Shown: piece by piece, positions 46,017 to 58,204 of the stretch
How positions within the stretch are numbered: position 1 is the first letter of the stretch
How the letters are laid out: each line of letters begins with the position of its first letter
Origin: Erigeron canadensis
Taxonomy: Eukaryota; Streptophyta; Magnoliopsida; Asterales; Asteraceae
Length of the DNA stretch: 64,000 nt
NCBI RefSeq assembly: GCF_010389155.1
Contig: NC_057762.1
Span: 38,810,055-38,874,054, forward strand
Reading direction: 5' to 3'
The notes under the pieces: model-generated
The model's input: the letters and a program-made list of their open reading frames with translations, nothing else
Database searches by the model: none
What the model was told of the DNA's origin: nothing
Program-made: the position numbers and the translations under genes

Positions 46017-46582
46017 GAGCATCTTCAATGATTAAGTTGTATAAAATCTATAGAACAAGCTTTTACTCTAATGAAAAAAAAAGCTTTTGAAATATTTTTT
46101 TAACAAAAAATCATTATATCTATAATATATATACTAATGCATCAACCCTTTTTTAAAATGTTAGTTAAGGAACTGAAGTACCCAAAATACATTTTCTTTA
46201 TTTATTAATTTAAACATCTATATCTAATATACCTATAATATCCTTAATGAAATAATTTACAACATAAATCCTTGGATCCTTAAAATAACTACATTACCTC
46301 CCTTAACACCTATAATATCCTTAATGAAATAATTCAGCACCCGTCACCACCACTGCCGCCGCCACCCCATGCCACTACCACCATTGTCGTTACATTGCGC
46401 AAGCATATGACTCGTTGCAACTAAATGTAATATGAGAAAAGTGTTTATTTTTAACAATAGGTTGAAAAATTTTAACTATTCATAAAAGAAATCATCTTCT
46501 TTAATGGTAAAATGTTTTTGAAGACTGATTTATAACCAAAAAAAAAAAAAAAAATTTACTCAAGTTACCATTATAGATGCTC
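46017..46582. mobile_element. PIF/Harbinger-type MITE (GAGCATC ends, TTA target)
   Basis: The left end GAGCATCTTCAATGATTAAG and the right end read in reverse (GAGCATCTATAATGGTAACT) are inverted repeats. TTA flanks both (46014-46016 and 46583-46585). It is interrupted by a Helitron at 46119-46414. Confidence 0.75.
46119..46414 (+). mobile_element. Small Helitron nested in the MITE, CTCG terminus
   Basis: Starts A|TCTATAATATATATACTAAT and ends with a C-rich tract (CACCACTGCCGCCGCCACC), then GTTACATTGCGCAAGCATAT and GACTCG|T. The CTCG|T end matches the Helitrons at 3239-4044 and 59843-60048. An internal direct repeat (CTATAATATCCTTAATGAAA) is present twice. Confidence 0.55.
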
Positions 46583-46706
46583 TTAGGTAAGATAAATTTT
46601 GACTTAGTTGACATCTATAGTTAATTGGCATATTAAATTTCAAATTATGTATCATTTTATCACACTATTTATCCCATTTTTATGCCATTTATATAGTTAT
46701 AGCTAA

Positions 46707-46956
46707 TTAGACGTGTGTCAGTGCGATGCAACGGCGATGGTGATAACGACACCGGTGTGGTGATAGCGGCGCCAGAAATGGTGACGGTGATGGTGGCGAT
46801 TTTGTGGTGACGGCGACGGCGATGTGGTTGTTTAAGATAGGCTAGTTCCAATGCTAGTTTTACATCCATTTCAAATTTGTGGGGTATTTGATGGAGGTAT
46901 TTTACTGAGACATAACTTGTACGACATATGCATTTAGGTACCAATGTGATATTGGA
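46707..46956 (-). mobile_element. Possible Helitron, minus strand
   Basis: On the minus strand, a C-rich GCCGTCACCACA-type tract is followed by GTTGCATCGCACTGACACAC and GTCTAA|T, like a Helitron 3' end. The 5' border at about 46956 (A|TCTCCAATATC) is a guess. The 91-residue frame here comes from the simple repeat and is not a gene. Confidence 0.4.
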
Positions 46957-47154
46957 GATCGAAATGTTCTCTCTAATTTACACCTTTGCCAAACAAAAAA
47001 AATGATAAATTGTAAGCTCGAAAGTCTTCATATACATAACACATTCCATATTTCATCACCAGGTTCAAATATTTCGATTATATACTTGGCCAACAAAACA
47101 TCGACTTCCACCAAAAAAAATATAATATCAAAGTTTGATAGTGAGAAACTTACA

Positions 47155-47250
47155 TGAGTTCTTATCCATCCACAACAATTGTTGCATCACATACTTGTAC
47201 CGTATAACTATATGATGCAACAATTGTTATGGGTAGATAAAAACCCATAT
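47155..47250 (-). other. Short inverted repeat in the SPRY gene 3' region
   Basis: The left arm CCACAACAATTGTTGCATCA (47169-47188) and right arm TGATGCAACAATTGTTATGG (47212-47231) pair almost perfectly around about 23 bases. Pairing extends outward to TTATCCATC and GGTAGATAA. It lies 40-100 bases downstream of the stop codon, so the transcript can form a hairpin of about 30 base pairs. Probably a tiny MITE; a microRNA-like use is speculation. Confidence 0.65.
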
Positions 47251-47270
47251 GAGTTTATCACCTCCTATGG

Positions 47271-50200
47271 TTAAGAGTGTGTGTTGGGTGATTTTCTGTA
47301 ACTGTTACTTTCTATAACGATTTCAAACATATCTACTTCAGAAGCCTCATCACAATCTCTTGGCTTTCCTTTATTTATATTGGCATAACATTGTCCACTT
47401 CTTAGCGTGCTTTGATTTAACCACTGTGAATCTATTATTCCCATTGAAAATAGCTCTTTGCTATCTTCGTACCCCGACGATGAAGAGGTCGCCATAGGTC
47501 CAATGAAGCAAGGATTTTGAGTTCTTTGCAAATTCGCCGGTGGATATTTAAATATACTTTGCCCAAAGTTTACTAGTACTTGAACGTCACTATTCGCGGC
47601 TATGGTTGGATAGAGTGGCGTTCCATATTCTTCTTCCTTACAATTAATTTCATGTACAAGTTTTGAATCTAATGTGAAGAAAACCTTTTTATGGCTTGGA
47701 TTGTAGCCACAACCAATCACGTTGCCGATTCCTTCCCATCTTTCGATAATCGATTCGACTTCGAGTTTAATTCCTACAAAAGCATCAAACAAACACCATC
47801 ACCGTGAAAAGAAGGAATTATGAACATAAACACATGTTACTAGAGCACATATCTAATTAAGAAATAATTACAAATCTTTAAAAGTAACAGTACCATTAGC
47901 TAGTTTTAGTAAAAATCAACTATTATGCTTGCAAACAATATTTAGACACATATATAATTACAGAGTGAAAATATTTTAAAAAGAAATTAGGTTACCAAAA
48001 TTTTGTGGATACAAACTTATTAGTCGACTCGAATCTAAAAGTATAAAGAAATTCAAGACCAAATTAAGTGGTAAAATGAAAACAAATCTTGGTTTAACAG
48101 AAAATACAACACGAGAAGACTTGAGAGAAGTAGGCAATATAATAATCATATAATAATAAGAGTTTAATTAAATAAAGTTTTAAGGGCTTTTGTTAATGTA
48201 TATTTAATAGTTGTATATTTATATAAAATTCAAAGATGTACTCTCGATATGAAAATTTACATAGTTTTTATACACGTTAACATTTTTTCCTAATAATAAT
48301 AATATAATAATAATAGCTATGCGCTTTTGTAAGTGTTAAAATATATTGTGGGTCTCACGTTTGTCGGTAGGTGGACCAACCATAGCTGCTTTGTGTTATT
48401 ATATACTCGTACTTCCATACAAATGAATAATGAGACAATAATATTATTGTGCCTTAACAAAATATTCTTTTACAAGTTATCCTAAGCCTAACCGCTAATT
48501 ATATGAAAAGTGTTTATTAATCAAAATATCAATATGTTGAGCAGGGCACCAAAAAGTAAGGGCACTAAATTTTGTATACAATACGTCACTGAGTCACTTT
48601 ATATATTGATATATTAAATTAATTTTGTTGCTAAAGATATATCTATAAGCAAAAGATGTTGTTATCTTATATATTAAAGTCCACTAGTCCATCAATATCT
48701 TATGCATTATATTATTTTTTTATTATTATACCATATATAATAATCACATCCTATATTTTTTGATGTTAATATATGCAGATAGTCGCAAAGAGTAAATACG
48801 CAAACTAGAAGTGTTCATTGTTCAAACAGATATATTGATTTATATACTTTGATTAATTTTTTTATGTGAGACTTAAACAACGTATGGTATTAATTATCAA
48901 AACTTAAATTTTGATGCATTTAAAAATAAGTTAGAAAACTTTGCTATAGTCAACATTAAGAAACCGAAAGCTATGATTGGTCGATAAGTTATTAGAGCAA
49001 CCATGCTTTAGTATAATAAAAGATATTTTTGAACGACATTATTGTTATGGTTGTTTTGATACCTTTTGTTATATACTTACTATACTTCAGCCGTTAATGA
49101 TAAATTTTGACGTTTAATGGGCACCATTAATATATTATCGAGCTGGGCACCCAAAATTCATGGCATGGGCCTGAAGAGTATATAATATATTGATGATTGA
49201 TGATGCGATAAATCTCCCTATTACTTAACATCTTTGGTGCAAGAAAATTATTCGATCATTATTAATAGACTTAGAGACATGACCTTAGAATTCGAAAGAA
49301 AAAAATACTCATTAATAAATACTTTAGTGTTACATTAGCCTTTATTGTCTCGATTATGTTTGTTTTAACTTGTTATATGACCAGTCAAACATATATAGTT
49401 ATTGAAATAAGTCCAAAAAAATAAAAGATAGAAAAAAAAAGGGTGATAGAAAAAGAAAAGGATAAACGATCTAACATACCATCTAAATATATAGACCCAT
49501 CGGAATTGAAGCCAACTGATCCTGGATAACTGCCCGGAAGTTTCACCGGAAGTGGACCTCCGCTGGTAAGCCCTACCGATATCATAACATTTACCTCATT
49601 TTTCCCTTCAATCAACTCCTTTGTCCCATTTTGGCCCCTCAACTCTTCATAAGTAGCATGCACATCCGTCACATTATTTCCACAATTTACACCATTTTCT
49701 TGAATCAACTTGATATTCTCCCCTTCTCCCGAATTTACCTTCCCTTTTCCATTAACATCATTCTCATAGTTTGCCAAAACCGTAATCTCAAAATATGCTT
49801 CTTGTGGAAAGGGAGATGAGTTCCCTAACACGGGTCCAGGCAATGGCAACGCGGATTTTATAACTGAAACCGCAGCCATTGCAGGACTCGTGGTCTTAAC
49901 AATTTTCTTTAACCCCGTATTCAACCTAACCTTTTGCATGAAATCGGCGGATCCTTGACAGACTTCCCAACTAATTTCCATCTCCTGGTCTTCTGCGCTG
50001 TCATCACCAGCAGCGCAAGAGCCCAGAAGAAACCTGTTTGATCGTACAGACAACGATGAAACATAGTCATTAAAAGCAAATCGAGACCAACCATTTTCGA
50101 CAGCATCGGTGATTAATGAAGGGTTGTCGGACCAACTAAACAATGGTTTCGAGGTTGTCATGCCGTTGGAGATTGAAGGGTTTTCGGGGACTGGCTGTGG

Positions 50201-50290
50201 CGGTTTAGGGTGGTAGAAAAAGCAAAAAAATAGTAAAAGGAGTATTCCGGTGACTATTGCCGCCAGTGCGATGTGTGTTGGTTCCACCAT
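47271..50290 (-). CDS. SPRY-domain protein with N-terminal membrane anchor
   Basis: Two exons, 49480-50290 and 47271-47773, joined by GT-AG sites (GATG|GTATGT and TTTTGTAG|GAATT) in consistent phase 1, give 437 residues. Residues about 8-26 (IALAAIVTGILLLLFFCFF) are one hydrophobic segment close to the N-terminus, followed by a Pro-rich stretch, so it is probably a signal-anchored membrane protein. The second half is a SPRY (concanavalin-like) fold: LPGSYPGSVGFNSDGSIYLD, then VIGCGYNPSHKKVFFTLDSK and EEEYGTPLYPTIAANSD, VLVNFGQSIFKYPPAN. These blocks are typical of plant SPRY proteins, which bind partner proteins. The biological role is not known to me. A 1.7-kb AT-rich intron splits the SPRY domain. 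The ATG at 50288-50290 is chosen because it directly precedes the membrane segment. Confidence 0.9.
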
Positions 50291-50370
50291 AATTTTTAAT
50301 TTTCGGTAACGAATTCACTTGATGTTGGAAAAGATGTTATATGTGAAGGTGGACGGCAGGCGTGGACTTG

Positions 50371-50389
50371 AATATATATATATATATAA
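50371..50389 (-). promoter_or_regulatory. TATA-rich core promoter of the SPRY gene
   Basis: On the minus strand a TATATATATATATATA run lies about 85-100 bases before the ATG, which fits a plant TATA box with a leader of about 50-70 bases. A hAT element begins only 70 bases further upstream. Confidence 0.5.
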
Positions 50390-50450
50390 CACCCATGTTT
50401 GAAAATTGAATCCACGTATACTTTTGGAGTGTCATTACTTGCTTCATATG

Positions 50451-51301
50451 ACTAGTTTTAGGGGTGTAAGAAATGAACCGGCAAACCGAAAAACCGGTCC
50501 GAACTGCGTGATCCGAAATCGAAAAAACCAAAACCGAAACCCGAAAAAACCGAAAACATAAAAACTGAAGTGTAACGGTTCGGTTACGGTTTTTAATATT
50601 CATTACCCGCGGTTAAACGAACCGAACCAAATTTTGATATATACCTACATATAATCATATATATGTATGTTTACACATATATGTATTCCATAAATACATC
50701 ATTTACATATCTCTTTAGCTAAATTTTTGTATTTGTTGTCTAAGATATTAACAATTTTACTAACTTTATTTCACAATCTATAATTAATTTTGAATATTAT
50801 AAGTAATTTTCTTATATATATACTCTTTTTAAAAAAAGTTGTTAACGTTGTTTAAGATATTTATCAAAAACATTAGTAATATCATATAAAAGACATTTTA
50901 AGTAGTAAATTATGACTCTTAAATAGAAACTTGCGTTGTATAAATAAAACGTTAGAAAAAAGTAATTCACAATTAGATAAAATGTATATTTATTTATAAA
51001 ACAAAATATTAATGTAGTTAAATATCTATTATATATATAAAAAAATTAATTAATGCAATGTAAATTGACTATTGTAATTAAAACTTAAACTTTATATTAG
51101 CATAACTTTAATAAATGGTTAACCAAAAATAAAACCGAAATTAACCGACTTTTTCGGGTAACTGATTTTCGGGTAACCGATTTTCGGGTAACCTAACTTA
51201 ACGGTTCAAAAATTCTAACTAACCGAACCGAACCGAAACCCGAAAAACGGTTCGAAATTTCTAGCTAACCGAACCGAACCGTTTACAGCCCTAACTAGTT
51301 T
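50451..51301. mobile_element. hAT element with 8-bp duplication ACTAGTTT, next to the SPRY promoter
   Basis: TAGGGGTGTAAG at 50459 and GTTTACAGCCCTA ending at 51293 are the inverted tips. ACTAGTTT occurs directly outside both (50451-50458 and 51294-51301), a perfect 8-bp target duplication. Both ends are crowded with ACCGAACCGAA / CGGTTCGGTT subterminal repeats, the transposase-binding sites expected in hAT elements. The 835-bp interior is AT-rich and encodes nothing. Confidence 0.92.
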
Positions 51302-51593
51302 AATGAAATGAAATTATGTATTAAAATATTTCGAGAATATATGGCGTATGCTTGTGATTAGAATTTAGAAGTGAAGTAATTATTGTTAAATTAATATAAT
51401 TATTCAACATGGTTATTTAGTTTTAAGAAAGAATAGAGACCAAATTTTGTCTAATTCGTCCACACAATATGGTCTAAGACTCTAGGCTAAACAAATATTG
51501 TATCTAAGAACACAAATGGTCTAAGACTCTTAACTACTATTTTTAATTTTAATTTTAATTTTAATCTTAATCTTATCTTTATCTTTATCTTAA

Positions 51594-54083
51594 TCTTAAT
51601 ATATACTATAAGATAATTGAACTAATGACTTATTAACCAATCAAATTGACTCTCGCTTATGTCATCATTTAGATTAACAATAAATTTAAAATCCTAATAA
51701 TCATTATCCAAATATATTATTATATTAGTTTTTATATTAAATTGTAGAAAAAGTCTCGTTAATTTACATTTTTTTGTTTTTCATTAATAATTTACACTTT
51801 GTAGCCCTTAGTATTTAGTTTATACTTATTTAGCATCAACTTAAGAGAATTTTTTTAATTTTTTTTTCAAAAAGTTACAAAAAATATTATTTAATTCTTT
51901 TAAGTTTTAATTGTCACTCAAATCAAGAGTCCTAATTGTTATCAAAGAATATGAAACAATCTTAATTGTTATCTAATTATCATAGGGCAAACGATTGAAA
52001 ATATATTCGTGTTATGGGCTCGCATTATGATCAAGTACATATATTTTAATGTCAAGTACAAGATCACAAGTATGTCTATATTTTAAATTCTTAACTATCG
52101 TTCATAATAATATCACATTATTAGTACAACTGGTTTCAAAAAATCCTATAATAAAGTATTGTATCATGTGCTTTGTAGAATGACTACGACAAACAATTTC
52201 ATCAATATATCTCAGCTAATAATGACAGTGACGAACGTGTGATTATTGTACAACAACATGCAAAGTATAACACTTAGAACCTATATTTTCAAAATTTTAA
52301 GTTTTTATGAACTAAATATATGAATATCTAATATTATAATATCATAAACAATTGATTAAATTTCAATTAACTAATCACAACCCTCAATTTTCAAAATTAA
52401 TTAAATCAACATATGTCTAAATTAATTTACACTTTTTGATTTTCCATCATTATTTTCACTTTTAACCCAATTCAAAAATGATTAATATAATTTACATTTT
52501 TTGCTATTCCATCACTAATCTACACTTTTAACCAAATTCAAAAATAAAATATGTTTTATTTTAAAATGTCTTTCTAATAATAATAATTGTTGACCAATCA
52601 CAGCCCCCAATTTCTCAAAATTAATTAAATTAACACATGTATAAATAAATTTACACTTTTTGTTTTTCCATCACTAACTTACACTTTTAACCCAATTCAA
52701 AAATAATTAATATAATTTACACTTTTTGCTTTTTCATCACTAATCTACACTTTTAACCAAACTTAAAAATAAAATATATTTTATTGCAAAATATCTTTCT
52801 AATAATAATAATTGTAAGCAAACTATAATTAGGATAATCATTGTTGTTATTATTAATTGTAATCAAACTATAATTAGAATAATTTATTGTTTTTAGTAAT
52901 TGGAATTAAACTATATCTAGGAGACAGAATCTTCTGTCTAACATTTAGCATTACATTTTAATATCTCAATTATTTTTTAAGTATATTCTTATATCATATA
53001 AATATTTTTTTCCATATATTAAATATTATATTAATAATGTCGTAAAACTCGTGTATTTGTTACGGGTCTAAAATATATATATATATATATATACTATAAG
53101 ACATTTGAACTAATGACTTATTAACTAATCAAATCGCTCAATTTTCTTAAATTGTTCTTTCGCTTATGTCATCATCTAGATTTACTACAAATTAAAATTT
53201 CTAATAATCATTATCAAAATATATTATTATATTAGTATTTATATTAATTTGTAAAAAGGTCTCATTAATGTACACTTTTTTGTTTTTCATTAATAAGTTA
53301 CACTTTTTAGCCCTAGATATTTAATTTATATTTATTTTAAACCATCAACTTAAGAGAATTTTATAAAATTTAAAATCATTTAATTAAATTAAAAAATTTC
53401 AAAATATGAAATATTGTATTCAAAATTTATTTAAATCTAATGACATATTAACAAATATTATATTAGATTTTATAAATTAAAAAGATTAATATTTAGTTTA
53501 ATATTTAATATAAACACAATTTGAACTCTAGATACATATCTCTAACATAATAACAGGTGATGATATACAACATCATTATCCTAAACACAATAGGAATCAC
53601 AAAACATGGGACGATTACAAAACAAAAAACGATTTACAACAGAGGATTACTTGAATACTAAATCCAAATCAATATGAACTCCATTCAAAATTAATTCTAC
53701 CTCTTAGTCAAAAAGGTACATAATTTTCTTATTTTTTATATATTAGTTTTGCGTCTTAATGTTTAAAGTTACAATAGTCACTCAAATCAAAAGTCCTATT
53801 TGTTATCTAATTATCATAGAACATGTGATTGAAAATAAACCTATGCGTGTTATGGGCTCGCATCATGATCAAATACATATACTTGAATGTCAAGTACAAT
53901 ATCACAAGTATGTTTATATTTTAATTCTTAATATTCTACCATAATAATATCACATTATGAGTACAACTGGTTTCCAAATATTCAATAATAAGAAAATGTG
54001 TCTTGTGGAATGACTACGACAAACAATTTCATCAATATGGCTCGCCTAATAATGACAACGACGAACCTATGAGTATTGTACTA
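51594..54083 (+). repeat. Helitron-like segmental duplication, two copies
   Basis: Copy 1 (51594-52310, starting TCTTAATATATACTATAAGA) and copy 2 (about 53086-54083) share TATACTATAAGA, GAACTAATGACTTATTAAC, CGCTTATGTCATCAT and later GTGTTATGGGCTCGCAT and GACTACGACAAACAATTTCA in the same order. Copy 2 has about 330 extra bases (53400-53740). The starts look like Helitron 5' ends. No gene. Confidence 0.75.
52327..53075 (+). mobile_element. Helitron with internal 235-bp tandem duplication
   Basis: Starts TCTAATATTATAATATCATA and approaches an end with GTGTATTTGTTACGGGTCTA at 53050. It contains two consecutive copies of a unit with TTTACACTTTTTGATTTTCC and TTTCTAATAATAATAATTGT (about 52350-52582 and 52583-52818). 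It shares its body with 44721-45419. The last bases are lost in a TA run. Confidence 0.6.
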
Positions 54084-54095
54084 TAATTAGAATAG

Positions 54096-54545
54096 TGATG
54101 AGCGTCCATTTTGTGATTATTTCCCATATCATTAGGTCGTCTTTTGATGTGTAAATGAGTTAAGAAATGTGAATTTTTGGTACTTAATGGGATGACATGT
54201 TATGACAGGTTCAAAAGGCGTGCAAGTTAAAAAAAAACGTCTCTACTCAACTTAACACAAAGCCACAAGACTTTTGGACGAAGACTAGCAAGCGGAAGAT
54301 GAAGGATTTAAGGTCGATATAAAGCATACGACCACCTGTTGGTTTTTTGGGCATAACTTCTTCATACGGACTTCGTTTCTGACGAGTAAGCTATCCACAG
54401 AAAGGCGAGAGAAAGATCTACAACTTTCATGTTGTTGTCCAGGACCAGCGCCGCTCACATAAATCCCCAACGCCGCTGGAAGTGATCCTAAAGCTTACCA
54501 GCGCCGCTAGGACTTCACCATTGACGTTAATTGCATGTTTGTGAT
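54096..54545 (+). mobile_element. Ty3/gypsy LTR fragment
   Basis: Starts TGATGAGCGTCCATTTTGTG, as in Athila/Tat-type LTRs, and contains three CAGCGCCGCT/ACGCCGCTGG words (54446-54512) like the palindromes of the Athila LTR at 21893-22083. Truncated at the right; no second LTR or coding part. Confidence 0.5.
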
Positions 54546-56464
54546 TAGCTTGGTAGTGTTAACTTAGCGGTAGCGTTGCCGGATTTTTCGTTGGTAGTGT
54601 TTTTGTATTTTGTGTCATTAAAGCAATAGGTAGCCAAAAAAAGTAGTCTTATCCGATGATGATCTCATTGAATAGTTAGATTGCCGGTGTTTCGTTAAAT
54701 GAGCGATGATGATACAAAATGTTCGTAAAAATGGGACTCGGATGATTCGGGGCGTATCTTGGCGGGGCAAACCTTCGGGTTAGCAGCCATGGCGTCTCCA
54801 ACTTCTGAAATTCTCGACCCCTAAATTCTGAGCCCAAGTTTCTATTTTATAAAAAAATGGTCACTTTTTATGTTTTCCGGCAACTTTATTTATTTTCCGG
54901 TTATCTTTTATATGTTTTCCGACATTGGTAAATTGGCAAGTTTTGGCTAGTTTTGTACACTACACCATGTAATTTGTCAAGTTTTAGCTAGTTTTTGACA
55001 ATAACACGTGTTGGCTTTTCATTGGTCCAAAATTAGCCAATTTGCCAAAAATTGAAGCTACAGTCTTGCCCTTTGTTTTCTTGACAACTAATGCCTTTCC
55101 CTCTACAACTGATTCTGCCTCCGTAAAATTACTATATGAAACTAACATCATCGAAAACAACTTTCGCCTTACAAAAAAATTATAGGAATTAAAAATAATT
55201 TGTGTCACAATATCAATCTTAAGTTACAAAATACCAACTATATATCATATAGCGACACACCTTCAGTGGCGGAACCAAGATTGAAAGGGATGGGTAGCAC
55301 ACATTTTTTTTTTATCGTTATCCTCATATTGACGTTAAATAACGACATGGACTAAATTGTTACGATTTTAGCAAGTTTTTAGGATTTTTGGCTTTTTTTT
55401 TTTTATAGGTATTTAATAAATTTTGGCACTTTGGTAGTTTTCATATATAATTTACTTGCACAATAAATCTTTATGAGTATTATTATTAGAATAATCTTTG
55501 AAAAGTTTAGAATCAGTTATTTATTTGGCCTGTATTACCAATAAATTAAATAATACATTTTTTTTTTAATACGTGTATCTAAACTCTAAATGACCCGTAG
55601 CTCAGGTTACCCTAGCTTGGGTGTAGTTCACCTTTGCACACCTCTATATATTTCTCAATCAATAAGCAATTTATATACGTCTTAATATACTAGTCCCATA
55701 TTTTACGGGAAACCATGCCACTTTAAGTTGTGTATACACACACCGACACACACATATATAGAACTACAAGTCATAGTGACAACCTAACAGATAGTATCTA
55801 TACCTCAACCCACGATTTATGTTCTCTCGTTAATTACTACCTTTAAGGGAATCCCCTAAGGATATACCACTCTGAAGAAGAAATTCCTTGAAAAGACTTG
55901 AACCCAATAACTTTCAAAAGAGAACATGAAAAAACTTAAAACTCCTTAAAAATACACATATACTTACACGCTCAAGGGGTAAATGATTGAAACCATGAGA
56001 ATCAAGCTTCAATTATAGATTTCCAAACCAACAAACATAAATTATTTCTTATACAATACAGAATACACTTAATAATTCGTTAAAATAAGCCAATTTCGAT
56101 ATATGATACATTAATCATTAATTTTGAATATTTGTTTCTATTTTCTTTGCGCATTTTTATTTCTCTTTGACATAACATATTGACACGTTTGTTTATGAAG
56201 AAAATTATTAATTGGTGCCCAACCATTAGTTGACAGTATTATGTCAACACCACAACATAAAAAACAAACAAAAGCAGCTAGCAAAACAACAAATCATATA
56301 TACTCCGTATCTTTTATTCTATCCAAACAAATCTTAATTACTAGTCCGCTAGTCCTTCTAACGCTCCTCCCCGTAATAAGGACGACCTTTTCGAATTGCC
56401 AGCATGTCGGAAGTTTTTTGTAAAGTTATACAATCAAACTTATATATATATATATATATATATA
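54546..56464. other. Intergenic DNA with MITE fragments
   Basis: At 54930-55070 TTGGCAAGTTTTGGCTAGTT and similar words resemble the Harbinger-type MITE at 18291. At 55266 CAGTGGCGGAACCAAG is a hAT-type tip without a recognisable partner. No protein gene. Confidence 0.45.
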
Positions 56465-56951
56465 TAGTGAAAAGTTATTTTGAGAAACTTTTTTTCGAGA
56501 ACCTTTGAGAACTTTTCAAATCAAGCCCAACCGATGATTATTCTTTACATGAAAATCGTTTTTTGATTGTTTTCTAAATAACTTATGTGTAATTTTGAAG
56601 TTTATAATTGTGTGGAGGCATGGATTATTATTCGTTATACAATTATATGGAGATTTGGATTCTTGATCACATGTGCACGAATATTGCTATGATTATATGT
56701 GATCGACTTGCATACATGTGATCATAGCAATATTCGTGCACATGTGATCAAGAATCCAAATCTCCACATAATTGTATAACAGATGATAATCCATGCCTCC
56801 ACACAATTATAAACTTCAAAATTACACATAAGTTATTCAGAAAACAATCAAAAAACAAATTTCATGTAAAGAATAATCATCGGATGAGCTTGATTTGAAA
56901 AGTTCTCAAAGGTTTTCGCAAAAAAAAAATTCTCAAAATAACATTTCTATA
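56465..56951. mobile_element. Near-perfect 487-bp foldback MITE
   Basis: The left arm (56465-56690) and right arm (56715-56951) are inverted copies with only a few mismatches, for example GCACGAATATTGCTATGATT against CATAGCAATATTCGTGCACA at the centre. The loop is about 25 bases. The tips have GAGAACCTTTGAGAAC and its inverse, as in the MULE at 29576 and the foldback at 4290, and it sits between TA runs. Confidence 0.9.
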
Positions 56952-57790
56952 TATATAATATATATATATATATATGTCATTGACTATCAAGGGTCTTGCT
57001 GCTAATAATAACTCACAATCAATAGAAATTTGGATCATATAATTACTCAATAAAAAAAAAAAGACCCAATCTAGATTTTACATTCGTTGAGATGGATTAT
57101 AACGATAATAATCATCACAATTTCATCCAATAATAGTGAAAACAAAGAATTAAAGAAGATAACCGATACAAAATAAATTTAATTGGAACGTACTATATGG
57201 AAATTAGTCAAAAAGTCACTAAAAAAACGGGATTGCAAAGATGAACGTATATCTCATCACTCTTTATTAGTTTCATAGCTATCACTATCAATGGAGTAAC
57301 TTATGATAATATGGGTGCACGGTCGTCTAGAATTTGGTCCTTGAGGCAAAATGAAGAAAAAGGCCCCAAAATTGGAGAAGTTTAAGATGACGTTTTCCCT
57401 TATCTTTGTTGATCAAATTCTCACATGCTTTGTTACTAAAATTTTATTTAGCCTTAAAATAATAAATATATAAAACTCTAAGCTATAATATCTAATTTTT
57501 TGGGCCCTGTAGAAATTGGTTTCTAGGCTAATGCTCTTGCCTCACCTCAAAGAAGCCTTTGTATGGGTACCCGTACTTCCAACATAATTGATCGAATATC
57601 CGAAGATACATGCATGAACTATTAATAAATTAACAATACAAGAATTATTATTGTAATTTAATGACAGTGAAAATGTTAATAGTAATAATTTTGAGTTTTA
57701 GTGACTTTTTAAAACAGTTTAGGTAAAATAAAAGAAAATGTTATTTGTTAATAACAAATTTACTCCAGCCACTTCTTTTTATTTATGTGT
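56952..57790. other. Intergenic DNA without recognised gene
   Basis: AT-rich; nothing recognised. Confidence 0.5.
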
Positions 57791-57965
57791 TTAACATCAC
57801 TGCAGCGGACTGCAACCATTTTTAGTTGCAGCAAGGTGAAAATCAAAGGGGATTTCGTATATTTATATATCAAAAAGTTTAAATTGAAAAGAGAAAAACT
57901 TAAAAATTTGTACATGGCTGCAGTCTGCAGCCATGATAGCTGCAGACCGCTGCATATTTGATTTC
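57791..57965. mobile_element. Small MITE with CTGCAGCGG ends
   Basis: CATCACTGCAGCGGACTGCA at the left and its approximate inverse ending CTGCAGACCGCTGCATATTT at the right. Several further TGCAG words lie in between (TGGCTGCAGTCTGCAGCCAT is itself a palindrome). No target duplication assigned. Confidence 0.55.
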
Positions 57966-58204
57966 ACCTTTATCTATATATATATATATATATATAGTCA
58001 ACGTAGATAAATACTTGTATGATTAGATAAATAACAGATTAAAGATTATTTTGTGACATCCGTGTCAACTTCTAATTAAGTCTAATACTAAATGACAACT
58101 TTTTTATAGGTGAAATAATTAACAATAACCCGCTCAAATAAACTTGATTTATGAGACCGGCCCGTTTATAACTTCAAGATTATAGACTAAATATATCTTA
58201 AGCT

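Noticed and set aside
46669..46944. 91-residue frame rich in Arg, His and Thr
   Set aside because: It arises from a GGTGAYGGY-type simple repeat in a Helitron-like segment.
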